A stretch of 60,809 bases of DNA from assembly GCA_900539655.1 (NCBI GenBank), contig UQCR01000027.1, positions 1 to 60,809 of the forward strand, in the 5' to 3' direction. This document shows, piece by piece, positions 45,319-54,794 of this stretch (position 1 is its first letter; each line of letters opens with the position of its first letter). Source of the DNA: an uncultured Robinsoniella sp. (GTDB lineage Bacteria > Bacillota > Clostridia > Lachnospirales > Lachnospiraceae). Position numbers and translations under genes: made by a program. The notes below the pieces were generated by a model, which was given only the letters and a program-made list of their open reading frames with translations, did not search any database and had not been told where the DNA came from.

Positions 45319-45470
45319 GAGCGTATTTAAAAACATTCTGCCATCTGCACACCACACTTTCAGGATAATCTGTCACGAAAATAGCCGGCACAGTTTATCA
45401 GGCACCTTTTTCGTAACATATTATCCACAAAGTGTAGCGGCAGTGGTCAGAAAACAATTTAAACATGCTC
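45319..45470. repeat. Palindromic element of about 150 bp
   Basis: The two halves are imperfect inverted copies. The inner 28 bp (45354-45381 with 45408-45435) match at 24 positions, made of ACACTTT, GGATAAT, TGT and ACGAAAA blocks. The outer part continues with gaps: GAGCGTATTTAAA and TTCTG-CCA-CTGC on the left find counterparts on the right (45470 back to 45436). The centre is about 26 bp. It codes for nothing and fills most of the 207-bp gap between the binding-protein and GH2 genes. It may be a MITE-like or REP-like mobile repeat, or an mRNA hairpin. Confidence 0.6.
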
Positions 45471-45498
45471 CCAACTGTGGTATGCATGGGAGGACAAT

Positions 45499-48400
45499 AT
45501 GGCTAATCAGGATTTTTTTCATGAGATTGCAATGACGAAGCATCCAATAGGAACTACAGACCAGGAAGTACAGCCTTTGCAGGTACCGGATATCTGGTTT
45601 TCCGAAGAAGACTGCCAGAAGCATAAGATATCCTGGGAGAAGGAGAAGACATTTAAAGAGAAGTGTGAGAAATTTGAACGGGACCTGGAAGAATTGAGAA
45701 ACAGCTATCGCCCTTTCATGAAAAATTATCTGCCCCAGATTAATACTGGGAAAGTATGTATGCAATTACAGGAATTTGATTTCCGTTACAGGGAAAAGGG
45801 AGAGGTGTTTACGGAACGTAATGATATCCGCAAGGTGTGGGAAAAGGTAACAGTACCTGATTACAGAGGACCTGCTCTGGAAGACGGAAAATGGAGCGGT
45901 TATTACAGATGCTTCTATAAAAACACATGGTCAGAAGAGCTCATTCAGAATCGAAAAAGAGCTGTTCTGTATTTTCAGTGTGTGGATTATATAGCTGAAA
46001 TATATCTGAATGGGAACTATGTAGGCAGCCATGAGGGATTTTTTGCTCCATTTTCCTTTGACGTTACAGATTACCTGCAAGCGGAAAATGAACTGATTAT
46101 CCTGTGCAAAAATGATGTGCCGATACTTGGGGTGGGGCCAGTACTGGATGGAGACAAAATCTATGCGGCTACCGGTCCCGGATGGGATGATCCAAAAGAC
46201 GGGTGGCACCATTGTCCCGCAGGGGCAGGGGTATTTGGCAGTGTAAGCCTGGAGATCCGCCCGGAAGTATATTTGGATGATATTTTTGTAAGACCGGATA
46301 TTGATCATAATTTCGCAGAATTAAGGCTGGGGGTCATTAATTACACAGATGAGGTGAAGGAAGATTATGACCTGGACCTGGAACTTCTGCCGCGAAATTA
46401 TCAAGGGGAAAAAATAGGGGATTTCCACACGCATATTGCATACGTGGGACCGGGAAAGAATGAATACCGTTACCTTATACCGGTATCAGATTACAGGCTC
46501 TGGGAACCGGAAGCTCCCTGGCTGTATGGTGCCCAGGTACTTTTGAGAAAAGGAAGTATGCTCCTGTCCGGAAAAAGCCAGAATTTTGGAATGAAGAAAT
46601 TTATCAGCGATGAAACATCTGTTCCGAGAGGAAAGTTTTATCTCAACAACCGTCCCATTGTACTTCGGGGTGCCAACGAGATGGGACATCTTCAGCAGTG
46701 TGTGATGAAAGGCGATTTTAACCAGCTGGTAGATGATATTCTGATTGCCAGGATGTGCAATATGAATTATTACCGTATTACCCAGCGTCCGGTGCAGGAA
46801 GAAATCTATGATTATTTTGATATGCTGGGTATGATGCACCAGTGTGACCTGCCTCTCTTTGGGTTCCTTCGAAGGCCGCAATTTGCTGAAGCTGTAAAAC
46901 AGGTACAGGAGATGGAACATCTGGTAAGGAAACACGTATCCACGGTTTTGGTTACATTTATAAATGAACCCATGTGCATAAGACGTACCGGAGATCCGGG
47001 GGATAAATATTCCAGGCGCTATGAAGCAAAAGGCCACCGCCACCTGCTAAGGGATGAACTGGAGGCATTTTTCGCAGCAGCCAGAAAAGCAGTCTATGTA
47101 GAGAATCCGGATCGTGTAATTAAAAATGTGGAAGGGGATTATGATGGACCTACTGCTGAAGGAATGCCTGATTTCCATTGTTATACCATGTGGTATACCA
47201 ATCATGGGGAACCAATCGGACGTCTGATGAAAGGATATCTGCCACCTGTCAAAAAAGGCTGGATGATGGGGTGCGGGGAATATGGCGCCGAAGGGCTGGA
47301 CCCAGAAGAAGTAATGCGAAGTTCCTATCCAAAAGAATGGCTGGAGACACAGCCTGACGGCTCCTGGTATCCGGATAAAATAGTGCGTGCTCAAACCCAT
47401 TCGGTACAGGGTGACTGGTATGAGGAGCAGAATAATATTGCTGACTGGGTAAGGGAAAGCCAGATCCATCAGGCAAAAGCCACGAAGTTCCTTACGGATG
47501 CCTACCGAAGAAGAGGAGATATCATAAATCATACGGCGGTACATCTGCTGATTGATGCATGGCCTGCGGGGTGGATGAAGACCCTGACAGACTACAGGCG
47601 CAAGCCTAAAAGAGCGTATTTTTCTTATCAGGAATCACTGCAGCCGCTCCGGGTGAACCTCTATACCGGACGCAGCACAGCCTATCTGGATGAACAGGTG
47701 GATATAGAGGCATGGCTTCTGAATGATACAGGGAATGACAGCTTTCTTACCATTCGTACGGAAGTATTTGCAGGACAGGATACAGAACCTTTTGCGGCTT
47801 ATGAAACAGAGGATACTGCGCTGGCGGCAAATGCCGTATGTGCGGGGAAGATTCTATTGACATTTGAGAAAATGCCGGAATTTAACGGCAGAAGTGAAGC
47901 AGTGCAGGTAAGGGCCGCTATCTTAAATGAAAAAGGAAATGTCCTGAATACAGAGACTATAACGCTGCAGGTGTATAAACCTGTAATCCATACGGAAAAG
48001 GTCAGAACAATTGGTGATGAAGCCCAGGCTCTTTGCAAAAAGCTGGGATTCACAGCGATGGATGCCTCAGCTATCAGGAATGAAATAGCGGTGGATTTAC
48101 GGCAGGAGGAACGGCTTACCGGTGAAACGGATGCCAAAGCGTTAGGCAGCCATATACTGGTGGTCAGCAACTTAAGTGCCGACAGCATATCAGCGGCAGA
48201 AGAATATGCAAGGGCAGGTGGACGCACCATTTTACTGATGCCGGAAGAAAAGGTGACGATACAGATCGAAGAAGAAGCAATATCCACCAGGGAATGTGGA
48301 GAGCTATTCTTTGCAGCAGCCCAGGATGGTTTTAAGGAATATCCCATTTCCATGATCTATAACTGGGAAAAAGGGTATATAGATGCTACAGGCTCATACA

Positions 48401-48621
48401 CCATTCAGACAGCGCTTCCGGGTGAGGCACTGATATATACATATGACAAGCAGGGACTGGACAAAAGCTGCGGGGCAAAACCGCACCTTCCCTTCGTAAA
48501 GACCTGCCCTCTGGGGGCGGGGGAGATGCTGTTGGTCAGCCTGTCCAGAACCGGAAGAATCGGATGCAATCCGGGATTAGATGAACTGTTCAGGCATTTG
48601 ATTTTGAAAGGTGGCAATTGA
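45499..48621 (+). CDS. GH2-family glycoside hydrolase (beta-galactosidase/glucuronidase type)
   Basis: A 1040-residue retaining beta-glycosidase. After an N-terminal stretch of about 75 residues comes a jelly-roll sugar-binding domain (YYRCFYKNTW...LYFQCVDYIAEIYLNGNYVGSHEGFFAPF), an immunoglobulin-like domain, and a (beta/alpha)8 barrel with acid/base Glu490 (FINEPMC) and nucleophile Glu594 (GCGEYGAEG). About 350 further residues form additional beta-rich domains. There is no signal peptide, so it works in the cytoplasm. GGGAGGA precedes the ATG. It leads the enzyme cluster of locus C. Whether it prefers galactose, glucuronic acid or another beta-sugar cannot be told. Confidence 0.85.
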   Translation: MANQDFFHEIAMTKHPIGTTDQEVQPLQVPDIWFSEEDCQKHKISWEKEKTFKEKCEKFERDLEELRNSYRPFMKNYLPQINTGKVCMQLQEFDFRYREKGEVFTERNDIRKVWEKVTVPDYRGPALEDGKWSGYYRCFYKNTWSEELIQNRKRAVLYFQCVDYIAEIYLNGNYVGSHEGFFAPFSFDVTDYLQAENELIILCKNDVPILGVGPVLDGDKIYAATGPGWDDPKDGWHHCPAGAGVFGSVSLEIRPEVYLDDIFVRPDIDHNFAELRLGVINYTDEVKEDYDLDLELLPRNYQGEKIGDFHTHIAYVGPGKNEYRYLIPVSDYRLWEPEAPWLYGAQVLLRKGSMLLSGKSQNFGMKKFISDETSVPRGKFYLNNRPIVLRGANEMGHLQQCVMKGDFNQLVDDILIARMCNMNYYRITQRPVQEEIYDYFDMLGMMHQCDLPLFGFLRRPQFAEAVKQVQEMEHLVRKHVSTVLVTFINEPMCIRRTGDPGDKYSRRYEAKGHRHLLRDELEAFFAAARKAVYVENPDRVIKNVEGDYDGPTAEGMPDFHCYTMWYTNHGEPIGRLMKGYLPPVKKGWMMGCGEYGAEGLDPEEVMRSSYPKEWLETQPDGSWYPDKIVRAQTHSVQGDWYEEQNNIADWVRESQIHQAKATKFLTDAYRRRGDIINHTAVHLLIDAWPAGWMKTLTDYRRKPKRAYFSYQESLQPLRVNLYTGRSTAYLDEQVDIEAWLLNDTGNDSFLTIRTEVFAGQDTEPFAAYETEDTALAANAVCAGKILLTFEKMPEFNGRSEAVQVRAAILNEKGNVLNTETITLQVYKPVIHTEKVRTIGDEAQALCKKLGFTAMDASAIRNEIAVDLRQEERLTGETDAKALGSHILVVSNLSADSISAAEEYARAGGRTILLMPEEKVTIQIEEEAISTRECGELFFAAAQDGFKEYPISMIYNWEKGYIDATGSYTIQTALPGEALIYTYDKQGLDKSCGAKPHLPFVKTCPLGAGEMLLVSLSRTGRIGCNPGLDELFRHLILKGGN

Positions 48622-48622
48622 A

Positions 48623-49705
48623 ATGGGATTGCTGGAGAGTGAATTAAAAAAGAGAAATCTTCCTCCGCTGTTCACAAGTAATGACAAGGGAATTGTCCGG
48701 GATGTAAGGGAATGGACATTCAGGAGGGAGGAGATTAAAAATCTGCTGTGCAGTGAATTTAGCGGCCGCTTTCCAAGAATTGCATACCGCACAGAGGGCA
48801 GGCAGGTTTTAGAAGAAGAAGATGCCTATGGAGGCAAGGCAGTGGTGAAGACGATAAGCCTTGGAATTGCATCGGATTATTCTTATGCATCCTTTCCCTA
48901 CCGTCTGGCATTACCTAAAAATACTGAGCGGCCTCCCATATTTATTTATCTGGCATTTACACCGGAAATTGCGGACGGGATTGGGGAAGAGATTCTGGAT
49001 GCAGGCTATGGTGTGGCAAGCGTTTATTATCAGGACATTACTGCGGACTGTTATGATGAACATCAGAGCGGATTAGGCAGATTCTGCACCAGAAATCATT
49101 TTGACAGCTGGGGAAAAGCAGCGATGTGGGCGTGGGGCGCCGGCAGAATCCTGGATGATATCTTAAAAAGGGAAGTGGCAGATGCCAGCAGAATTGCAGT
49201 TCTTGGACATTCCAGGCTGGGTAAAGCAGCGTTGCTGGCAGGAGCTTTTGATGAGCGTTTTGCCCTGACAGCTGCCAATGAATCCGGAGCAGGCGGTGCA
49301 GCTTTGTTTCGGGGGAAAACTGGTGAGCAGATAGAGAACCTCTACGGCCCGGGTTCCAGACTTTGGTTTAACGGAAATTTTTTTAACTACCGCAAAGATT
49401 TGTCCAGGATGCCCTTTGACCAGCATTTTCTGCTGAGTCTCATTGCACCGCGCCATCTCTATGTATCCAGTGCAGACAGGGACGACTGGGCAGATCCCAG
49501 ATCCGAATTTTTATCCTGTGTGGAAAGTTCAAAAGCCTGGAAATTGTATGGGGAAGAAGGCCTGGTTTCACCGGACTGTTTTCCGAAAGCAGGGGCATGT
49601 TACCAGGAAGGGAAGATCGGATATCATCTGCGGTCCGGTTCTCATTATCTCAGCCGTGATGACTGGAGGCAGATCATTGCATATCGGGATCGGCATGGTG
49701 TATGA
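48623..49705 (+). CDS. CE15-like alpha/beta-hydrolase (glucuronoyl esterase type)
   Basis: A 360-residue alpha/beta-hydrolase. The nucleophile motif is LGHSRLGKAAL (Ser197), the acid is probably Glu220 in NESGAGGA, and the His is His341 in SGSHYLSRDDW. Serine and glutamate 23 residues apart followed by a late histidine is the arrangement I recall for CE15 glucuronoyl esterases (Ser213/Glu236 in a fungal enzyme). CE15 enzymes cleave esters of glucuronic acid. It starts one base after the GH2 stop with AAAGGTGG as ribosome site; the GTG at 48611 is less likely. It has no signal peptide, unusual for CE15. An acetyl esterase is the alternative. Confidence 0.7.
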   Translation: MGLLESELKKRNLPPLFTSNDKGIVRDVREWTFRREEIKNLLCSEFSGRFPRIAYRTEGRQVLEEEDAYGGKAVVKTISLGIASDYSYASFPYRLALPKNTERPPIFIYLAFTPEIADGIGEEILDAGYGVASVYYQDITADCYDEHQSGLGRFCTRNHFDSWGKAAMWAWGAGRILDDILKREVADASRIAVLGHSRLGKAALLAGAFDERFALTAANESGAGGAALFRGKTGEQIENLYGPGSRLWFNGNFFNYRKDLSRMPFDQHFLLSLIAPRHLYVSSADRDDWADPRSEFLSCVESSKAWKLYGEEGLVSPDCFPKAGACYQEGKIGYHLRSGSHYLSRDDWRQIIAYRDRHGV

Positions 49706-49764
49706 CGCATGCCTGAAAGAAGATAGAAAGGAAGCCCGGAGCAGGCAGCGGGCATTAAGTATAA

Positions 49765-52050
49765 ATGAAGAAGAGTTATGAAATATATATGAAAAAGCCC
49801 GCCAGAAGGTGGGATGACGGACTTCCCCTGGGAAATGGACGATTAGGGGCAATGGTACTTGGAAGGTTGAAAGAGGAGACCATATTCATAAATGAAGAAA
49901 CACTGTGTTATGGACCGGCAAGGAAACGGGAAAATCCGGATGCTTTTCGGCATATAGGAGAGATCCGGGAGCTTTTGCTGGAGGGAAAAGTGGAAAAAGC
50001 GGCATTTCTGGCTAAAATGGCACTGACCTCAACGCCGAAATACAATAATTCATATCAACCAATGGGGGATTTAAGGCTTTGCTTTTTAAACCATACCGGC
50101 AAGGAATCGGAGTACGAAGCCAGGCTGTGTCTGGATGAAGCAGTTGCCAGGCTCACATATGAACTGGATGAAACCCGGTATGAGAGGGAGCATTTTATCA
50201 GTGAAGCTTATCAGGTGCTTGCAATAAGGATTCGTGCAAAGGGAAAGCATAAAATAACCATGAGTGCCAATATCAGCCGTAAGCCTTTTGAGGAATTTAC
50301 AGGAATACTGGGAGATGCCACAGCAGGCAACTGGGGCGAGAACGGTGTGGGTGGTATGCATTACCTCAGTGGTGTCCGCATTGCGTCGAAACGTGCCCGG
50401 ACAATGGGAGATGCCGTATATCTGGAAGATGCCGAAGAAGCAGAGGTGTATCTGGCAGCTCTTACAGATTATCAGGATTGCCTGAATGGTAATCAAATGG
50501 ACGGTAAAGAGGCTTATAAAGAACTGTACCGGGTAATCGGTGAGAGGCTGGACGCGGCACAGACGGCAGGATATGATGAGATTCGCAGGAGGCATTTGGA
50601 AGATTACCAGGATTTATATGGTAATTTCAGTCTGGATCTATACGGAACCGGAACGGGAAAAACGACAACAGCTGAAATGTTAAATACCATCCGACAGGGA
50701 GACAGTTCCTGTGAAAATTATCTGACGGAACTCCTGGTGTCTTTTGCCAGATATCTGATGATAGCATCGTCCCATAACTGCCTGCTTCCAGCCAATCTCC
50801 AGGGGTTGTGGAACGGTTCCTATGAGCCGCCTTGGCAGTGCCAGTACACCATCAATATTAACACTCAGATGAACTATTGGTTTGTGGAGAAAGCAGGGTT
50901 GTCTCTATGCCAGCTGCCAGTTCTGAATCTGGTAAAGCTGCTTGCAGAGAATGGAAAAGAAACAGCCGGGAAACTATATGGTGCAAGAGGATTCTGTGCA
51001 CATCACAATACAAATGTATGGGGGTGTACAGCCCCGGAAGGAATCTTTGATGCTTCGCCCTATTGGGTGATGGGAGGCGCCTGGATGTGCCTGCACCTGT
51101 ATGAACATTATATATATACGGAGGACCTGGAATTTCTCAGGGAAGTCTATCCGATTATGAGGGAGGCAGCCCGTTTTTTTGAAGATTATCTGTATGAACT
51201 TCCAAATGGATTTCTGGTCACGGGTCCTGTAGTATCTCCGGAAAATACCTATCGGTCATCTATAGGAGAAACCGGCTCATTGTCAATGGGGACGGCGATG
51301 GACAGTGCTGTATTGAGACAGCTGTTGAACGCTTGTCTGGACAGCATGGAGGTTCTCGGGATTAGTGATGAAGCGGATGAAGATATCTTGAAAAACATTC
51401 TTAAGAAGCTGCCGCCGCTGATGATCGGGGAAGATGGAAGGCTGCTGGAGTGGATGGAAGATTTCGGGGAAACGGAACCGGGACACCGCCATATTTCCCA
51501 TTTATATGCGCTGCATCCTGGAAATGAAATAACTCCTGAGAGGAAAGAGTATTTTGATGCGGCGAAGAAGACTTTACAGACCAGACTGTCTCATGGCGGT
51601 GGACACACTGGGTGGAGCCGTGCCTGGCTGGGATGCTTTGCCGCGAGGCTTAGGGATGGAAGTGCACTGAAAGGCCACGTGGAGCAGCTTCTGAAAAATT
51701 GTATTCAGGACAACCTGCTGGATGTGCATCCGCCCTTTCAGATTGACGGGAATTTCGGAATTGCAGAAGCTATTTTGGAAGGCATCGTGCAGAGTCAGAA
51801 CGAAGAGGTTGTGCTGCTTCCGGCACTCCCTGAAGAATGGAAAGACGGAAGTCTGAAGGGGTACATTCTGAAAGGAAATACAAGATTTGATATGGACTGG
51901 AAAAATGGAAAGCCTGAGAGGCTTTCATTGTCCCGGCAGTTGTCTGAAAGTAATTTTCAAACGGGCGCGAAGACGTATCGACTGATCTGGAAGACAGAGA
52001 TAAGAGAAGTTGTCTGCATAGCAGGCGAGCAAACAGAACTGAACTGGTAA
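49765..52050 (+). CDS. GH95-family alpha-L-fucosidase or alpha-L-galactosidase
   Basis: A 761-residue inverting glycosidase. It begins with the GH95 pattern PARRWDDGLPLGNGRLGAMV (super-sandwich domain), followed by an (alpha/alpha)6 barrel containing NLQGLWNGS and NINTQMNYW (Asn364, Asn366), SPEN (Glu493, the probable acid), EPGHRHISHLYALHPG and IDGNFG (Asp661, the probable base partner). GH95 members release alpha-1,2-L-fucose or alpha-L-galactose. There is no signal peptide. The ribosome site is weak, so coupling with the esterase gene 59 bases upstream is possible. It works with GH29 to remove branches from imported oligosaccharides. Confidence 0.9.
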   Translation: MKKSYEIYMKKPARRWDDGLPLGNGRLGAMVLGRLKEETIFINEETLCYGPARKRENPDAFRHIGEIRELLLEGKVEKAAFLAKMALTSTPKYNNSYQPMGDLRLCFLNHTGKESEYEARLCLDEAVARLTYELDETRYEREHFISEAYQVLAIRIRAKGKHKITMSANISRKPFEEFTGILGDATAGNWGENGVGGMHYLSGVRIASKRARTMGDAVYLEDAEEAEVYLAALTDYQDCLNGNQMDGKEAYKELYRVIGERLDAAQTAGYDEIRRRHLEDYQDLYGNFSLDLYGTGTGKTTTAEMLNTIRQGDSSCENYLTELLVSFARYLMIASSHNCLLPANLQGLWNGSYEPPWQCQYTININTQMNYWFVEKAGLSLCQLPVLNLVKLLAENGKETAGKLYGARGFCAHHNTNVWGCTAPEGIFDASPYWVMGGAWMCLHLYEHYIYTEDLEFLREVYPIMREAARFFEDYLYELPNGFLVTGPVVSPENTYRSSIGETGSLSMGTAMDSAVLRQLLNACLDSMEVLGISDEADEDILKNILKKLPPLMIGEDGRLLEWMEDFGETEPGHRHISHLYALHPGNEITPERKEYFDAAKKTLQTRLSHGGGHTGWSRAWLGCFAARLRDGSALKGHVEQLLKNCIQDNLLDVHPPFQIDGNFGIAEAILEGIVQSQNEEVVLLPALPEEWKDGSLKGYILKGNTRFDMDWKNGKPERLSLSRQLSESNFQTGAKTYRLIWKTEIREVVCIAGEQTELNW

Positions 52051-52066
52051 TGAGATGGAGGATCAA

Positions 52067-54784
52067 ATGGAAAGAATTACAATACTGCAAAACAGCTCAA
52101 ATAATGAAAGAATCAGCTTTGGAATAAGGCAGCTTGAACAGGCAATGTCAGCTGCAGGATATGAAACAGTTTATGAAAGGCTCCCCCAGTCACCGGCAGA
52201 ATACCGGAATATAAAGGGAAAAAAGATTTATGTTTCCGTACAATCAGAAGATACTTTTCTGCAGTGGATGGAAGAAAAGGAATTATTAATTTTTCATACC
52301 CGCAGGCCGGAAGGTGAAGGATTTTATATAGAGACCTGTCCTGCAGAGCTGACGGTTATCTGCGGAGGAACGGATACCGGAGCATTGTACGGCTGTATGG
52401 AATTAAAAGAGAGAATCGAAAGAGACGGAGAATATCCGGCGGAGATCACCTTCGGGGATGCGCCTGTATTTAAGCTGAGAGGTCCGGCGGTGGGGCTGCA
52501 GAAGACGAAGATTGAACCACCGAGGCTCACCTATGAATATCCCATTACCCCGGAGCGTTTTCCTTGGTTTTATGATAAAGAGATGTGGACGAAGTTTCTG
52601 GATATGCTCTTATCCATGCGCTGCAATGTGCTCTATATTTGGAGCGGACACCCTTTCTCATCCCTGGTGAAAGTGCCGGACTATCCGGAGGCACTGGAAG
52701 TGACGGATGAAGAATATGAATTAAACCGTGAAGTGTTCGGCTGGCTTACAAAGGAGTGTGACCGCAGAGGCATCTGGGTGGTATTAAAATTCTACAATAT
52801 ACATATTCCACTTCCATTTGCAAGGAAACACGGACTAGAACTGCTCCAAAGTAAAATTACTCCGCTGGTGGCAGACTACACAGGGAAAACCATTAAGGAA
52901 TTCATCAAATCCTTTCCCCATATCGGTCTTATGGTATGCCTGGGAGAAGCTTTGCGGGGAACGCAGAATAAGACAGACTGGTTTATAGACACCATCATTC
53001 CCGCAGTAAAAGAAGGTGCAGCAGAAGCAGGTCTGTCAGAAGAACCTCCGGTTATCCTGCGGGGACATGACTGCGATCCCATTGGAGCCATGGAAGAGGC
53101 AAAGAAAAAGTATTCCAACCTATACACAATGTGGAAATATAACGGAGAAAGCCTGACTACTTATTATCCAAAAGGAAAATGGCAGGATATTCATCAGTCA
53201 TTAAGCGGACTGGGCACTACGCATATCATGAATATACATATTCTGGCAGACTTGGAGCCGTTCCAATTCAATGCGCCGCTGTACATCCAGAAATGCGTTC
53301 AGGCAGGCCAGCACCGGTTTGGCTGTAATGGACTGCATTTATATCCTCTGTTTTACTGGGACTGGCCATATACACCGGATAAGGTATCTCCGAGATTATT
53401 GCAGATGGACCGGGATTATATCTGGTTTGCAGCATGGTTCCGCTATGCATGGAATCCGAACCGGGAAGAAAATACAGAGATGGAACACTGGGTAAATGTA
53501 TTTGCAAAGCACTACCGGGTTTCGTCGGAATCAGCAAGAAAACTGTTGATTTCCCAGGAAAATGCCGGACAGTGTGCCCCTAAAATATTAGGCAGAGTGG
53601 GTATAACGGAAGGAAACCGTCAGACGATGAGCCTTGGCATGACCATGAGCCAGTTTACCAATGTCAACCGTTACCGTCCCAATAAGGAACTTTGGGATTC
53701 CGTAGCCAGAAAAGGCGAGCAGCCGGATGATTACATTCAAAAAGAACTGGCAGGGGAGGCACACATCGGCGAGACACCCTACGATATGATATCTGAAGTC
53801 AGCGCCCATGCAGAAAAAGCATTGCGGCTCATGGAAGAGGTAATGAGGGCAGAGGGAGAAGGAAATGAAGAACTGAACCGTCTGTATACCGATGCAGCAG
53901 CTGTTTATGAGATGAGTATCTCTTACTGTAAAAAGATAGAGGGCGCCATGGAGATCCTGAAATATAAATACACCATGGATAAAAAATGTAAAGGAGATGT
54001 TTCGTTCCTGGATAATGCAGCAAAATTTATGGAAGATTCCCTGCATGAATTCCGGAATTTGGCAATGCTTACAGAGCGTACATACCTTTACGCCAACAGT
54101 ATGCAGACTCCCCAGAGAAAGATCCCGTTCCCAAATGGGGAAACCTTTGGGCACTGGACAGCCTGCCTTGCGGAATATGAAAAGGAATATGAGAACTTTA
54201 AGAAGCATCTGGCAGAGTTAAAGCAGGGCATCCTGCCAAGCGATCATGGAGAAGAAGTAAAGGCAGATGCGCTGATACCGGCACCATTTTCTATTCTCGG
54301 TGATAAGAGCTGCGAAACCTATGATCTGAAAAAGGGCAGCAGTGTATTTTCGGACTGCTCCTGTAAAGTAATTAATCTGGCACCGGAGCTTACAAAGCTG
54401 CAGGCAGTGCGTATGGGACTGGGAGCAGCAATAGAAGAAGGGGTAACCGTTAAAATCCACTTGCCGCAGGACTCTTATGTGCTGATTGGATATATGAATG
54501 CCAAAGGTGTAGAGTGGCTGCAGCTCCCGGATCTGGAAACAAATACACACGCAGATGACCGTGGGGGGCTAACTGTTATTTATGCAAATGCCATTAAGGC
54601 AGAGGCATGCCCGCCGATTAACATTCATGCATATAAGTATGAAAAAGGAGTCCATGAGATTTATTTTGGAACTGGAGCTTTTATGATTGCCGGAGTCGTA
54701 ACTGCCGATACCGTATTAAAGCCCAGAAATGCCAACCTGGGAGGCGAGGGTCTGGACACCCTGGACTGGCTGTACGAAGAATAG
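52067..54784 (+). CDS. Unassigned probable glycoside hydrolase, GH67/GH20-like N-domain
   Basis: A 905-residue cytoplasmic protein I cannot place in a family with confidence. Residues 1-150 resemble the small alpha/beta domain found before GH20 and GH67 catalytic barrels (TVICGGTDTGALYGCMELKERI). Residues about 150-480 look like a (beta/alpha)8 barrel (MRCNVLYIWSGHPF, KECDRRGIWVVLKFYN, CLGEALRGTQN, LRGHDCDPIGA, MNIHILADLEPF, LHLYPLFYWDW). Acidic residues such as Glu in CLGEAL and Asp in RGHDCD are candidate catalysts. A helical region and a C-terminal beta domain follow. GGAGG before 52067 sets the start. An alpha-glucuronidase-like role would suit the CE15-like neighbour, but this is inference. 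Confidence 0.6.
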   Translation: MERITILQNSSNNERISFGIRQLEQAMSAAGYETVYERLPQSPAEYRNIKGKKIYVSVQSEDTFLQWMEEKELLIFHTRRPEGEGFYIETCPAELTVICGGTDTGALYGCMELKERIERDGEYPAEITFGDAPVFKLRGPAVGLQKTKIEPPRLTYEYPITPERFPWFYDKEMWTKFLDMLLSMRCNVLYIWSGHPFSSLVKVPDYPEALEVTDEEYELNREVFGWLTKECDRRGIWVVLKFYNIHIPLPFARKHGLELLQSKITPLVADYTGKTIKEFIKSFPHIGLMVCLGEALRGTQNKTDWFIDTIIPAVKEGAAEAGLSEEPPVILRGHDCDPIGAMEEAKKKYSNLYTMWKYNGESLTTYYPKGKWQDIHQSLSGLGTTHIMNIHILADLEPFQFNAPLYIQKCVQAGQHRFGCNGLHLYPLFYWDWPYTPDKVSPRLLQMDRDYIWFAAWFRYAWNPNREENTEMEHWVNVFAKHYRVSSESARKLLISQENAGQCAPKILGRVGITEGNRQTMSLGMTMSQFTNVNRYRPNKELWDSVARKGEQPDDYIQKELAGEAHIGETPYDMISEVSAHAEKALRLMEEVMRAEGEGNEELNRLYTDAAAVYEMSISYCKKIEGAMEILKYKYTMDKKCKGDVSFLDNAAKFMEDSLHEFRNLAMLTERTYLYANSMQTPQRKIPFPNGETFGHWTACLAEYEKEYENFKKHLAELKQGILPSDHGEEVKADALIPAPFSILGDKSCETYDLKKGSSVFSDCSCKVINLAPELTKLQAVRMGLGAAIEEGVTVKIHLPQDSYVLIGYMNAKGVEWLQLPDLETNTHADDRGGLTVIYANAIKAEACPPINIHAYKYEKGVHEIYFGTGAFMIAGVVTADTVLKPRNANLGGEGLDTLDWLYEE

Positions 54785-54794
54785 GAGGAAAAAA

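Noticed and set aside
47799..48353. Open frame of 184 codons on the minus strand
   Set aside because: It lies inside the GH2 gene and is Ser-rich antisense sequence without start signals.
53588..54208. Open frame of 206 codons on the minus strand
   Set aside because: It is antisense to the unassigned hydrolase gene, whose operon context and ribosome site are convincing; the antisense product shows no domain.
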